Below, one piece after another: positions 23,125 through 31,002 of a stretch of DNA of 64,000 nucleotides (the first letter of the stretch is position 1; every line of letters begins with the position of its first letter). A program made the translations under genes and the position numbers. The stretch is taken from NCBI RefSeq assembly GCF_900107305.1, contig NZ_FNPL01000009.1:62001-126000 (forward strand). Direction: 5' to 3'. Source of the DNA: Thermoactinomyces sp. DSM 45892. GTDB taxonomy: Bacteria > Bacillota > Bacilli > Thermoactinomycetales > Thermoactinomycetaceae. Below the pieces are notes generated by a model, which did not search any database, had not been told where the DNA came from, and worked only from the letters and a program-made list of their open reading frames with translations.

Positions 23125-23826
23125 ATGAAAACGTTTAAAACAACTGTTGCCTTGTTCTCTTTCGCAATCTGCCTGACGATTGGTTCTGTAAGTAGTTATG
23201 CAACCGAAGAAATACAACTTACACCTGCACAACAGAAAGAAGTGGAGCTTGCTAAAAAGCGAACCATTCAGGAGAGAGAGCATCCATCTAAGAAATTCGA
23301 TCCAAAAGTCGTTCAAATGGAATCGAAACAAAGGGGGGTCTCTTATGACACTATTCTTAAACAACAAGAGATTGGTGCAACTAGTGTTGGTACAAAGGGT
23401 GATATTCTTGTTACCTTATCTGGAGTAAGTTCCGGCTCCTCTGCATGGGCAGGAGGGCACGCTGGCATTGTTTCGGAAGTAGCTGGATTTGTTGTAGAGA
23501 GCTATGGTAATAAGAAGGAAAGTGAAAATGGTGTTCAGCATTGGCGCAATAATTGGGATGATCGATATAAACATGTTCGGGGCCTCTGGGTAAAGCAAGC
23601 AGACGGGGATGACTATAATTACGCAGCCTCTCACGCTCGCGCTAAAATTGGTCTTCCTTACAATTTCAATTTCTTTAACACCTCCACAACAAGTCGATTC
23701 TACTGTTCTCAATTGGTTTGGCGTGCTTGGTACAACAAAGGATTTGATCTAAACGACGGCGGTGCTGTGTGGCCAGTCGATCTGATCGAAAGCCCGAAAA
23801 CGACTATTTTCTATAGCAAAGGCTAG
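23125..23826 (+). CDS. Secreted YiiX/YycO-like cysteine hydrolase
   Basis: 233 residues with a signal peptide (residues 1-26, LFSFAICLTIGSVSSYA). The mature domain carries GGHAGIVSEVAGFVVESYG (His) and STTSRFYCSQLVWRAWY (Cys), the circularly permuted NlpC/P60 (YiiX/YycO) catalytic pattern, plus AVWPVDLIESPKT near the end. Such enzymes cleave amide or ester bonds in the cell wall or lipids, but the substrate here is unknown. The start follows TTAGGGAGTGGATGTCGA. It is divergent from a TetR gene that probably represses it. It has its own terminator. Confidence 0.75.
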   Translation: MKTFKTTVALFSFAICLTIGSVSSYATEEIQLTPAQQKEVELAKKRTIQEREHPSKKFDPKVVQMESKQRGVSYDTILKQQEIGATSVGTKGDILVTLSGVSSGSSAWAGGHAGIVSEVAGFVVESYGNKKESENGVQHWRNNWDDRYKHVRGLWVKQADGDDYNYAASHARAKIGLPYNFNFFNTSTTSRFYCSQLVWRAWYNKGFDLNDGGAVWPVDLIESPKTTIFYSKG

Positions 23827-23843
23827 TCTTATATCTACTAGAG

Positions 23844-23868
23844 AAGCAGAGGGATTCCCTCTGCTTTT
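23844..23868 (+). terminator. Rho-independent terminator
   Basis: AAGCAGAGGGA/TCCCTCTGCTT with a T5 tail. Confidence 0.8.
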
Positions 23869-23885
23869 TCTGGAAAGGAGTCGTA

Positions 23886-24866
23886 ATGAAAAAATCTTAT
23901 GCCTTTCTGATCTCCCTTCTCTTACTTCTTAGCGCTTGCACGACCGAGGGAATGACATTAGATAAAGCCAGTATCGGTGTTATCTATACAGATTCGTTAA
24001 AGGAAGATAGTGAGTTTGTATTGTTGAATCAAGACGGACAGATCGTGGATCAACGTGGAATCAAAGAAAAGGGGATCTTTCAAATAGCCAAGAAAAAAGA
24101 TGGGAGCCTTCTTCTACCTGTTCAATTCGGGGATAAAATGGTTCAGATTTCTTCAGGTGGAATCATCTCAAAAGAAGATACACCTGCCTTTCCTTTGTAT
24201 GTCAGAACGGACGACTCCATACGAGTGACGACCTACAATACACATATGGACTATGGAACCCTCGAAATCAAGGAGGGGGATCAAGTTCACACAGTCAAGT
24301 TAGATGGCTATTTGAGTGTGGTCCAATTTGATGCTAAGTATGTATACGTATCTGCAACGATTATCCAAGCTAAAAGACCCGTTTTCTATGTGCTAGATAG
24401 AGAGACAGGTAAGCTGGTAAAGGAGATATCAATCAAAGTAGATTTAACAGACGATCTCCTTCTTACTGAGGAACATATACTGGTATCGTCTACAGATGAC
24501 CAACATAAAATCGCTGTCATTAACAAAAAGGATTGGACGGTACAATACCGAGACTTATCCTATGCGCAGCCACAATTTTTTTATCCGAACAAGGATAAGA
24601 TCATCGTAACGCACAAAGTAGATGGAAGAATCACCGTACTAGATCGAAAAACCTTTCAAGTAGTTGAAACCGCTCAACTCCCACAACGTATTTACAAAGC
24701 CAGACTATCGAGCGATCAATTATATGTCTTATCGCCGTTAAACTATGATCCGAAGAATGCAGGTCTCATCAGTGTCTATGACACGAAAACATGGAAGCAG
24801 ATCAAGCAGTTTCGCATTCCTAATATCCGTGAGACATTGGTACAAGATTTTACCATTATTCAGTAG
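23886..24866 (+). CDS. Lipoprotein with beta-propeller-like repeats
   Basis: 326 residues. A lipoprotein signal ends in LLLLLSACTT, with Cys the lipidated residue (about residue 18). The mature part has repeated strand blocks separated by DxxTGK-like turns (VLDRETGKLVKEISIK, VLDRKTFQVVETAQLP, VYDTKTWKQIKQFRIP), typical of six- or seven-bladed propellers. It is exported and membrane-anchored. The ribosome site GGAAAGGAG precedes the ATG. The next gene encodes a small membrane protein 14 bases away, so the two probably work together. Confidence 0.72.
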   Translation: MKKSYAFLISLLLLLSACTTEGMTLDKASIGVIYTDSLKEDSEFVLLNQDGQIVDQRGIKEKGIFQIAKKKDGSLLLPVQFGDKMVQISSGGIISKEDTPAFPLYVRTDDSIRVTTYNTHMDYGTLEIKEGDQVHTVKLDGYLSVVQFDAKYVYVSATIIQAKRPVFYVLDRETGKLVKEISIKVDLTDDLLLTEEHILVSSTDDQHKIAVINKKDWTVQYRDLSYAQPQFFYPNKDKIIVTHKVDGRITVLDRKTFQVVETAQLPQRIYKARLSSDQLYVLSPLNYDPKNAGLISVYDTKTWKQIKQFRIPNIRETLVQDFTIIQ

Positions 24867-24880
24867 GGAGCCGTGAATCT

Positions 24881-25177
24881 ATGTTGGGAGAAATTATCTT
24901 TTGGTACTATTTCTTCTTTCCATTATCCTTTATTCTCACAGGAATCGTAATGGGTCTAAAGAAAGATCGAATTTGGCGATCTCTAACGCCAGTGTTGTTA
25001 GTACTACTTGTGTTCAGCTTACTGATCACGAAACTGTATTTTGGAATGAACATGGCAGATACAGATACTTACTTATTTTTATTGATTTACATCTTACTTA
25101 GTTTGGTTTGCCTTGGAATTACCCGTATTATTAAGATTAGTTGGTGTAGATTAAATCAACAAAAAAAGAAAATGTAA
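24881..25177 (+). CDS. Small membrane protein
   Basis: 98 residues with three hydrophobic segments (residues 5-25, 34-52 and 62-82) and a basic tail (RLNQQKKKM). The ribosome site is GGGAGCCGTGAATCT. It is likely co-transcribed with the lipoprotein before it. No family recognised. Confidence 0.65.
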   Translation: MLGEIIFWYYFFFPLSFILTGIVMGLKKDRIWRSLTPVLLVLLVFSLLITKLYFGMNMADTDTYLFLLIYILLSLVCLGITRIIKISWCRLNQQKKKM

Positions 25178-25197
25178 TCTATTTGTTCTATGGATAA

Positions 25198-25258
25198 CAA
25201 ACAAAGAAAGAAGTTGTCTTCTCGTCTTACTGATGAAAGCAACTTCTTTCTTTGTTTG
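25198..25258. terminator. Long stem-loop (19-bp perfect stem)
   Basis: CAAACAAAGAAAGAAGTTG at 25198-25216 pairs perfectly with 25240-25258 around a 23-nt loop. It follows the small membrane gene and could terminate in either direction. Confidence 0.75.
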
Positions 25259-25321
25259 GGTGAAATCGGAAATCGCCACGATACGTATATCATATAGGGG
25301 TATGGCAACCAAAAGCAAAAT

Positions 25322-25375
25322 AAAAAACCATCTATCGGAAGATGATCTGGCACATTTTCCAATAGATGGTTTTTG
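25322..25375. terminator. Second long stem-loop
   Basis: AAAAACCATCTAT..GGAA pairs with TTCC..ATAGATGGTTTTT. The long imperfect stem ends in T5. Confidence 0.75.
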
Positions 25376-25670
25376 TTAACCTAAAAGTCGAATTTTCCTC
25401 TTAGCACCCTTACAACAAACTAGGAAGAACAGCTTCGAGATCCACGGGTGTATGAATGTTTCGTGGATCTCAACCCTCTCCCGTTACGAGCTGGTCCCAT
25501 GGGAACCACTTGCTACCGATCCACTCCATCGAAACAAGTTCAGCAGCACCCGTAGTACGGAACGGCCCTCGTCTTGGACTGGACTCAACTACCAACGTAT
25601 CATGATTTACCTAGCATGTGATAAATGCAGCTCGTCCTCCCCCTGTCCCCCTGCCCTTGCCTTGATGATG
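25376..25670. other. Gene-free, GC-richer flank of the 320-bp repeat
   Basis: I see no supported gene. It holds a 10-bp stem-loop (GAGATCCACG/CGTGGATCTC, about 25438-25470). Close to the repeat end it has a C-run tract (CCTCCCCCTGTCCCCCTGCC, about 25636-25655) that is G-rich on the other strand. Confidence 0.5.
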
Positions 25671-25990
25671 TTCCCTAAAATTGAGATATTAGGGAATGCA
25701 TTTCCGCTGTCATTAAACGGATTGAGATGAATTGCGAAATCGCCCCGATCAATTGGATAATGAGTTCCTTCAGCTGATCCTCTCATCATTTCTCTTTATT
25801 ACAGGTGTCTGAGAAGGTGTACCTTTATCGAAGGACCGTTTTTTACCTTAATATGATCTGTAAAAGGCACTAAAATTATTTATAGATGTCTATAAAAAAT
25901 CATACACCTTTATAGACTGATACGTGCTATAATATCCTTAGTTGGACAAGTTTATATATTTTGTTTTATTTTTCTAAGGAGGGTCAATTG
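25671..25990 (+). repeat. Left 320-bp inverted repeat
   Basis: Starts with TTCCCTAAAATTGAG and ends at AGGGTCAATTG. It contains a dyad TTTATAGATGTCTATAAA at 25879-25896, TGCTATAAT (extended -10, TATAAT at 25928-25933) and the AAGGAGGG ribosome site of the recombinase gene. Confidence 0.9.
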
Positions 25991-26679
25991 TGTCATATAC
26001 TTTCGGTTATGTTCGTGTTTCGTCTGTAGATCAGAACGAAGATCGGCAAGTACAAAAAATGCTTGAGTTGGGCATTGAAGAACGATTTATATTCGTTGAC
26101 AAACAGAGCGGAAAAAATTTTGATCGTCCAGGCTATCAGACTATGAGGGGTGTGATTCGTGAAGGCGATTTGGTTTATGTTGACTCCATAGATCGTCTTG
26201 GGAGAGATTATGATGGGATCATCAAAGAGTGGAAGTACATCACAAGAGATATCAAAGCCGATATTGTTGTACTAGAAAATTCATCTCTTTTTGATAGTAG
26301 GCAGTTTCGTTCTATGGGTGAAATGGGGAAGCTCATGGAGGATCAATTCTTGAGCCTTCTTTCTTTTGTTGCTGATCAAGAGCGCAAGAAGATTCGAAAG
26401 AGACAAGAGGAAGGAATTGCTCTTGCAAAAAAAAACGGAAGACAATTAGGACGGCCCAAAATGAATTTATCAACCATTTCATCTGAACAGAAGAAGCTCT
26501 TAGCTTCTCATTTTCTAGAATGGAAGAACCAAGAGATTACAGGTGTAGAGTTCATGAAATTGCTGGGTGTCAAGAAAGATACATTCTACAAGTTAGCAAA
26601 AGAATTCGAAGGTTCCAGGGATGGACAAGCTTTAATATCCATGCTAAATAATGAAACAGCTACAACCAAAGAGTTTTAA
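25990..26679 (+). CDS. Serine recombinase (resolvase/invertase family)
   Basis: 229 residues from a GTG after AAGGAGGGTCAATT. The catalytic domain begins FGYVRVSSVDQNEDRQ with the active Ser, followed by YVDSIDRLGRDYD and SFVADQERKKIRKRQEEGIA. The short C-terminal HTH is around EITGVEFMKLLGVKKDTFYK. It is transcribed from within the left 320-bp repeat. Enzymes of this class resolve or invert DNA between short dyad sites. The inverted dyads in the two repeats favour inversion (inference). It is distinct from the resolvase at 15803. Confidence 0.9.
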   Translation: MSYTFGYVRVSSVDQNEDRQVQKMLELGIEERFIFVDKQSGKNFDRPGYQTMRGVIREGDLVYVDSIDRLGRDYDGIIKEWKYITRDIKADIVVLENSSLFDSRQFRSMGEMGKLMEDQFLSLLSFVADQERKKIRKRQEEGIALAKKNGRQLGRPKMNLSTISSEQKKLLASHFLEWKNQEITGVEFMKLLGVKKDTFYKLAKEFEGSRDGQALISMLNNETATTKEF

Positions 26680-26692
26680 GGAGGAATATTTC

Positions 26693-26887
26693 TTGAATCT
26701 AAAGATAAAATCACTTATCTTGTTCTCTTGGATTTTGGGTGGTTCAGTTTATTTGACATCTATAGCTGCTGAACTCTTAGCAACGAAGTCTGTTAATTGG
26801 ATTAATGGCCTGTACTGTATGATCATATCTCTTAGTATATTAGTGGCATTAGATATACTCCTAAGAGGGGACGAGTCAGCATTTTAA
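26693..26887 (+). CDS. Small two-helix membrane protein
   Basis: 64 residues from a TTG start that follows AAGGAGGAATATTTC; the frame upstream of it has no better start. Two hydrophobic helices (residues 5-25 LILFSWILGGSVYLTSIAA and 37-56 GLYCMIISLSILVALDILL). It lies between the recombinase and the PemK/MazF-like gene and is probably co-transcribed. Function unknown. Confidence 0.6.
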   Translation: MNLKIKSLILFSWILGGSVYLTSIAAELLATKSVNWINGLYCMIISLSILVALDILLRGDESAF

Positions 26888-26925
26888 CGAAAAAAATATA
26901 CGCTAATCTGTGAGGAGCATTTTGG

Positions 26926-27918
26926 ATGTTACGTGAATTGTTGGCACTCCTAAGTAAAAACAAGGAAGATGTAGATTTCCTTAATTTGATTGATTACGTT
27001 TCTAAACTGGATGCTTCACTCCAAAATGAATTGCTCGCTTACATACAAAAGGCTTCTGAGGAAGAAGTACTTCGTAAGATAGTAAAGGAGCTATGTCTCA
27101 TAGAACCAGATCCCAATGTACCAACGAGAACACGTCAAGACACACTTGAGCGTATTCTTCGTTTTGTTACTATTGCAAGGAAGCATGATGAAGTTCGTTT
27201 TAGTCCAAAGCATAAAAAAAATATATATGTCCCTACTATACGTACTGGAGAGCTTGTCGTAATTCAGTTTGCTGGTCTAGGGTCTGAATTAGACGATATC
27301 CATTATGGAGTTGTGTGGGATGTCAAACATGCTCTTGACCAGGTTTCTATTTTACCAACTACCAGTTTTAAACCTAATTCAACAAAGGAAAACGGTCTAA
27401 CGTTTAACATTGGACAAGTTGGTTTTCTCCGAGAAGAGACTGTTGTAAAGTTACAAGATGCCACATCTGTCACCCGTAAAAAAATACTAAGCAACAGACA
27501 TCTTGATCCGCATGATCCTGAAGGAAAATTAAAGAATGTGAGACTAAATAATCAACAAATGGAAAGAATACAAGATGGTCTTCGTGTGAAAGACTTTAAA
27601 GAGAATACGTTGTTCCAGGAAATTTTGACACATCGTCAGGATTGTCTTCCGATATTTGATGATCATAGTGTTCAGTATACCCATTTAAACAGACCATTTA
27701 TTATCCATTCGAGTAGTCACGATCAGCTGAGATATACACTCCACAATCAACCTAATGAGATATACACTCTTTATCGCAAAAAGACGATGTTAAGTAGATC
27801 TGAAAGAAAGAAATTATTATATGAATGGGCAAATGCGACTGGTAGGACTAAAGATGAGCGTATCAGAAATCAAGAAATCGCATATACTAAGATTCAGGTA
27901 GCAGCTTCGCAAGACTAG
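26926..27918 (+). CDS. Large protein with central PemK/MazF-like domain
   Basis: 330 residues, much longer than a stand-alone MazF (about 110-120). The N-terminal 85 residues are helical (LRELLALLSKNKEDVDFLNL). A MazF-fold pattern starts at IRTGELVVIQFAGLGSEL, then HYGVVWDVKHALDQVSILPT, and the C-terminal half is charged. The ribosome site is GTGAGGAGCATTTTGG. MazF/PemK and ToxN enzymes are endoribonucleases, but the usual RxxxV/conserved Thr context is only partly visible, so activity is unproven. A promoter and small RNA lie directly downstream. No protein antitoxin gene is evident upstream except the 64-residue membrane protein. Confidence 0.6.
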   Translation: MLRELLALLSKNKEDVDFLNLIDYVSKLDASLQNELLAYIQKASEEEVLRKIVKELCLIEPDPNVPTRTRQDTLERILRFVTIARKHDEVRFSPKHKKNIYVPTIRTGELVVIQFAGLGSELDDIHYGVVWDVKHALDQVSILPTTSFKPNSTKENGLTFNIGQVGFLREETVVKLQDATSVTRKKILSNRHLDPHDPEGKLKNVRLNNQQMERIQDGLRVKDFKENTLFQEILTHRQDCLPIFDDHSVQYTHLNRPFIIHSSSHDQLRYTLHNQPNEIYTLYRKKTMLSRSERKKLLYEWANATGRTKDERIRNQEIAYTKIQVAASQD

Positions 27919-27931
27919 TTCTTCCGAAATG

Positions 27932-27960
27932 TTGACTCTCTAAGCAATATCTCATATAAT
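27932..27960 (+). promoter_or_regulatory. Consensus promoter without a downstream ORF
   Basis: TTGACT (27932-27937) and TATAAT (27955-27960), spacing 17. Confidence 0.7.
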
Positions 27961-27966
27961 GACGGT

Positions 27967-28068
27967 AACAGAACAACTACGCTCAGGAGAGCCGAGATTT
28001 TGAAGTTACTACGTCCAGGAGGACAAAACAATACCCCTATTCCTTTTAAGGAATAGGGGTATTGTTCA
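27967..28068 (+). ncRNA. Candidate small RNA next to the PemK/MazF-like gene
   Basis: A transcript of about 100 nt is implied between the promoter at 27932 and a perfect 16-bp terminator stem (28028-28065). Inside, GTAAC...GTTAC could close a helix containing a GCTC-AGGA-GAGC hairpin. Two AGGAG motifs are present but no start codon follows them. Confidence 0.55.
28028..28067. terminator. Strong bidirectional terminator
   Basis: ACAATACCCCTATTCC pairs perfectly with GGAATAGGGGTATTGT. It serves the small RNA and the minus-strand gene ending at 28076. Confidence 0.85.
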
Positions 28069-28075
28069 TTTATGA

Positions 28076-28633
28076 CTATTTTCCACATTTGATTGATGAT
28101 GTAGAGCCTTGTTGCGTATAAGGTTTCAGCTTAATTCCAGTTCCGATCTCGTTAATTAAGGTATTATCAAACCTTTTTTCAAATGAGTAGCATGGTAGTA
28201 AAACTCCATCTCTATATTCAGCTACCAAATATGCATCAGTACGTACGTCCAATACTGCCTTATTTGTTGCAACCCCGTCCTTAATAAGAGGAGATAAGTG
28301 ATTGTCAGATGTGTAGTTTAGGGTAAATGCTACAACCCCAGGAATTAGAAACAAGATGGTAATAGCTACTGTTATCATCCTGTACAGATTTGGCTGCTGT
28401 TCCCTTCTTAGTACAATTATTAGGAAAAGCATTGTAAACAGAACGGCAGTCATTGACATAATAGTTGGTACGGCCTTCGTCAGAGATGGATCAAAGTAGG
28501 ATAGTGGGACATTCCATTTAAAAAAATGGCCTATCTCATAGATATAACTCGTACTCATCCGTGAGGCCATAAAAATTAAAATGACTGCTGCTACAGAAAG
28601 AAGTCCTTTAAAAATCTGATTGCCTATTCGCAT
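28076..28633 (-). CDS. Membrane protein
   Basis: 185 residues with three hydrophobic segments (residues 8-25, 55-77 and 87-107) followed by an extracytoplasmic C-terminal domain of about 75 residues holding a Cys near each end (LLPCYSF, SIKCGK), a possible disulfide. The ribosome site is AGAGGAGCTTTAT. It is inside the 320-bp-repeat element. No family recognised. Confidence 0.65.
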   Translation of the reverse strand: MRIGNQIFKGLLSVAAVILIFMASRMSTSYIYEIGHFFKWNVPLSYFDPSLTKAVPTIMSMTAVLFTMLFLIIVLRREQQPNLYRMITVAITILFLIPGVVAFTLNYTSDNHLSPLIKDGVATNKAVLDVRTDAYLVAEYRDGVLLPCYSFEKRFDNTLINEIGTGIKLKPYTQQGSTSSIKCGK

Positions 28634-28665
28634 ATAAAGCTCCTCTTACAAGTTTATTCATACAA

Positions 28666-28905
28666 GGGGTACAGACAGCATTTTAACGCTTTTCTACGTT
28701 AAGGTTGTGTTTCAAAAAGTAGACTCTTTGACATGTGCCTTATCAGTTGTTTTTGCGTGTCAGAACTACAACAAAACGATATTTGAAACATGTCGATGAT
28801 CTTGAAGACAATTTGATACACAATCTCTTAGCGTAGTGAAAAATCAGGTTTTGTCCCTGTTTGAGTGCTTAACGTATATTTCCGTTAAAATGTTGGCTGA
28901 TCCCC
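28666..28905. mobile_element. Tn3-derived miniature element (TIME-like) with 5-bp target duplication
   Basis: The left end 28666-28703 begins GGGGTACAGACAGC and ends ACGTTAAG. The right end 28868-28905, read inward, begins GGGGATCAGCCAAC and ends ACGTTAAG. Both are exactly 38 bp, the Tn3-family length, and agree at about 29 positions. The element is flanked on both sides by TACAA (28661-28665 and 28906-28910), a 5-bp target duplication. The 240-bp element has no ORF; its centre contains TGTC/GACA-type motifs that could be a vestigial res site. Confidence 0.8.
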
Positions 28906-29033
28906 TACAATTATGCTACAGATAATATCTTGGGTAAATCCTTCTCCAACATTTCCCTATACTAAAATACTAGGATAGTATTAAGATAATGACACATTGG
29001 AAGGTAACATGTATTGATAAAACTCTAGGAATA

Positions 29034-29585
29034 TTATTCTAGAGTCCGTTCTATATCCAGAATTAACCGCATCCATGAACCTATATCTTGAATAGGCTTT
29101 GGATCAAAACGGTATTTTTCATTCATCTGACATGCCAATTCGTACACCTGGCGCATTTTCGGATGGCTATCTGGATCTATACCATTCTTGGTACAGTGGA
29201 GAATAAAGTATTTTTCACTCACAATCTTTATCAAATTTTCGATCATTTCACTTGCTGGCAGTTCCTTCTCAATGTTTTGCAGATAGGTCATGATTGTCCC
29301 CTCATCCAATGGATCTAGATCCTGTTGAAACCAATCAGGAAACTGATCTCTAACAGGAGCAAAAAGTGTTATGTAATCATAGTTTTTTGACTCCTGTGGG
29401 TAGGCAATAAAATCATTGAACCAGTTTTCATAGAGGGGATCGTATGTACAATTGACGATAGCTTTCCAACCATTAGGGAAAGAAAACATGAATCCCGTGT
29501 ACTTCTGGTGTTCCTCATTATATCCCTTCTTGATTAAGTATGGATGATTTATGAGTTGTGTGGTCAATTCCATTTTTCCCACCAT
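29034..29585 (-). CDS. Hypothetical protein
   Basis: 183 residues, aromatic-rich (NGWKAIVNCTYDPLYENWFN, DQFPDWFQQDLDPLDEG), no signal or membrane segment. It lies 6 bases downstream of the 134-residue gene at 29592-29996, with which it forms an operon reading from the right 320-bp repeat. No family recognised. It could be half of a two-gene module with its upstream partner. Confidence 0.65.
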   Translation of the reverse strand: MVGKMELTTQLINHPYLIKKGYNEEHQKYTGFMFSFPNGWKAIVNCTYDPLYENWFNDFIAYPQESKNYDYITLFAPVRDQFPDWFQQDLDPLDEGTIMTYLQNIEKELPASEMIENLIKIVSEKYFILHCTKNGIDPDSHPKMRQVYELACQMNEKYRFDPKPIQDIGSWMRLILDIERTLE

Positions 29586-29591
29586 TCCTTT

Positions 29592-29996
29592 TCAGTTGGA
29601 TTCCTCCTCGATAAATTGCGCAACCTTCTCATCCAATGTATCCAATATTGGAATTATCTTGTCCAGTATTGGAGTAATGCCCTCAGGATTCACTGATATT
29701 TGTTTGATTATTTCATCAAAATCCTTTTCTAGCACTTCTTTATCATTTTTGTTCAATTCCATTGCGAATTTTTTCGTCGTATTTAAAAACAACTCTAATA
29801 TCTGTCCATGTGTAGGGTTTTCCGCTAACCAAGTTGGCATATCGTGCGACTCCATGGGGATTGACCATACTCTCGCCAGATCAGTTAGGACTTCAGCGAG
29901 GGCCTCTCCTTTTTGATTAGTAGTCCACTCTTTTGTAAAAATTGTTTGTATCATCTCTTCGTAAAAATCCACATTAGATTCCACTAAACTTTTCAT
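29592..29996 (-). CDS. Hypothetical helical protein
   Basis: 134 residues, acidic and helical (DFYEEMIQTIFTKEWTTNQK, HGQILELFLNTTKKFAMELN), with a C-terminal DTLDEKVAQFIEEESN. The start follows AAAGGAGAATGTATT. The promoter copy in the right 320-bp repeat reads straight into it, just as the left copy reads into the recombinase. No family recognised. Confidence 0.65.
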   Translation of the reverse strand: MKSLVESNVDFYEEMIQTIFTKEWTTNQKGEALAEVLTDLARVWSIPMESHDMPTWLAENPTHGQILELFLNTTKKFAMELNKNDKEVLEKDFDEIIKQISVNPEGITPILDKIIPILDTLDEKVAQFIEEESN

Positions 29997-30027
29997 AATA
30001 CATTCTCCTTTGTATCAAATCTACGAT

Positions 30028-30347
30028 CAATTGACCCTCCTTAGAAAAATAAAACAAAATATATAAACTTGTCCAACTAAGGATATTATAGCACGTATCA
30101 GTCTATAAAGGTGTATGATTTTTTATAGACATCTATAAATAATTTTAGTGCCTTTTACAGATCATATTAAGGTAAAAAACGGTCCTTCGATAAAGGTACA
30201 CCTTCTCAGACACCTGTAATAAAGAGAAATGATGAGAGGATCAGCTGAAGGAACTCATTATCCAATTGATCGGGGCGATTTCGCAATTCATCTCAATCCG
30301 TTTAATGACAGCGGAAATGCATTCCCTAATATCTCAATTTTAGGGAA
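30028..30347 (-). repeat. Right 320-bp inverted repeat
   Basis: Inverted copy of 25671-25990. Its crossover-like dyad is at 30122-30139, and its extended -10 promoter faces left into 29996. The outer end is TTTTAGGGAA at 30347. Confidence 0.9.
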
Positions 30348-30541
30348 TCGTGAGAAGAAAAGGGGGACCTGTGGAGGGAGGTGCGATCAGTTTAGGGACG
30401 GGTGGGGATGGCTCACTTGCAATCAGTGAGATCCAGTTGCGGATCGGTGAAGTTTCTCATGCCTGACATGACAAAAAAGAAAGCTACTAATTTTGACCAG
30501 CAGCTCTCTCTTTATTAAACGTCCTGTTCAGCTCATGAGAA
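30348..30541. other. G-rich flank of the right repeat
   Basis: No supported gene. Immediately outside the repeat, repeated G runs (AGGGGGACC, GGAGGGAGG, GGGACGGGTGGGG) occupy about 30358-30410, mirroring the C-run tract outside the left repeat. Confidence 0.5.
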
Positions 30542-30829
30542 TCATTTAATGATGGAACTTGTTTTACTGCTTTTAATACGTGCCTCAAGTAAATCTATCC
30601 TCATCCTTACATAATCTAACTGTTTTGTGGTTTCGTAATATCCAGTCTTTTCAAGGGTTGCGTTACAAAAGCGGATGTAGGATCTCATCAAATAATCCAC
30701 AATAGAGTGAAATTCTTCCGCCATATACGGGTCATTCATGATATTGTGTTTGATTCGGTACGACATCAAGTATTCATGCATGTTGACTACTTCTGTTTCG
30801 ATAACATTAATGAGATTAGATTCCTTCAT
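30542..30829 (-). CDS. Hypothetical helical protein
   Basis: 95 residues from the ATG after GGGGGAATCACTA (an in-frame ATG 15 bases upstream overlaps that site). Helical, with many Met, Tyr and Glu (EVVNMHEYLMSYRIKHNIMN, QLDYVRMRIDLLEARIKSS). No family recognised. It lies after a gene fragment and the 30974 gene on the same strand. Confidence 0.6.
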   Translation of the reverse strand: MKESNLINVIETEVVNMHEYLMSYRIKHNIMNDPYMAEEFHSIVDYLMRSYIRFCNATLEKTGYYETTKQLDYVRMRIDLLEARIKSSKTSSIIK

Positions 30830-30846
30830 TAGTGATTCCCCCATTC

Positions 30847-31002
30847 CTAATACAACACCACTGATTGTTCACTAAAACTACGTAGCACACACTCTTCTTG
30901 AGGACGAAAGTGTGCAAAATGTTTCTCTTTCTCTTCCCCGTCACGGATAATTAGTGGTTGCTTACACATGTTATCAACAATGACATGATGCAGGAACCAC
31001 AT
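30847..31002 (-). pseudogene. Fragment resembling a CoiA-type zinc/HFAH motif
   Basis: A short frame ending at 30847 encodes MCKQPLIIRDGEEKEKHFAH, like the C-x-x...R-x-G...HFAH motif at the start of CoiA-like nucleases, then stops about 20 residues later. It overlaps the end of the 30974-31489 gene in another frame. It may be a decayed remnant, or the tail of that gene after a frameshift. Confidence 0.35.

Larger units (their letters stand above)
25671..30347. mobile_element. 4.7-kb element bounded by 320-bp inverted repeats, with serine recombinase
   Basis: The left repeat 25671-25990 and the right repeat 30028-30347 match as inverted copies with no mismatch noticed when reading them side by side. 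Each ends externally in a small hairpin (TTCCCTAA/TTAGGGAA) and internally just before a gene. Inside are a serine recombinase, a small membrane protein, a PemK/MazF-like protein, a candidate RNA, a membrane protein and two unknown genes. Both repeats include an extended -10 promoter reading inward. Candidate crossover dyads in inverted orientation would let the recombinase invert the segment. Confidence 0.7.

Noticed and set aside
30229-30429. ORF reading outward from each 320-bp repeat (starts MMRGSAEG in both copies)
   Set aside because: Identical only because the DNA repeat is identical. The frames leave the repeat into unrelated tails, and there is no clear ribosome site. Possibly a gene remnant, not a supported gene.
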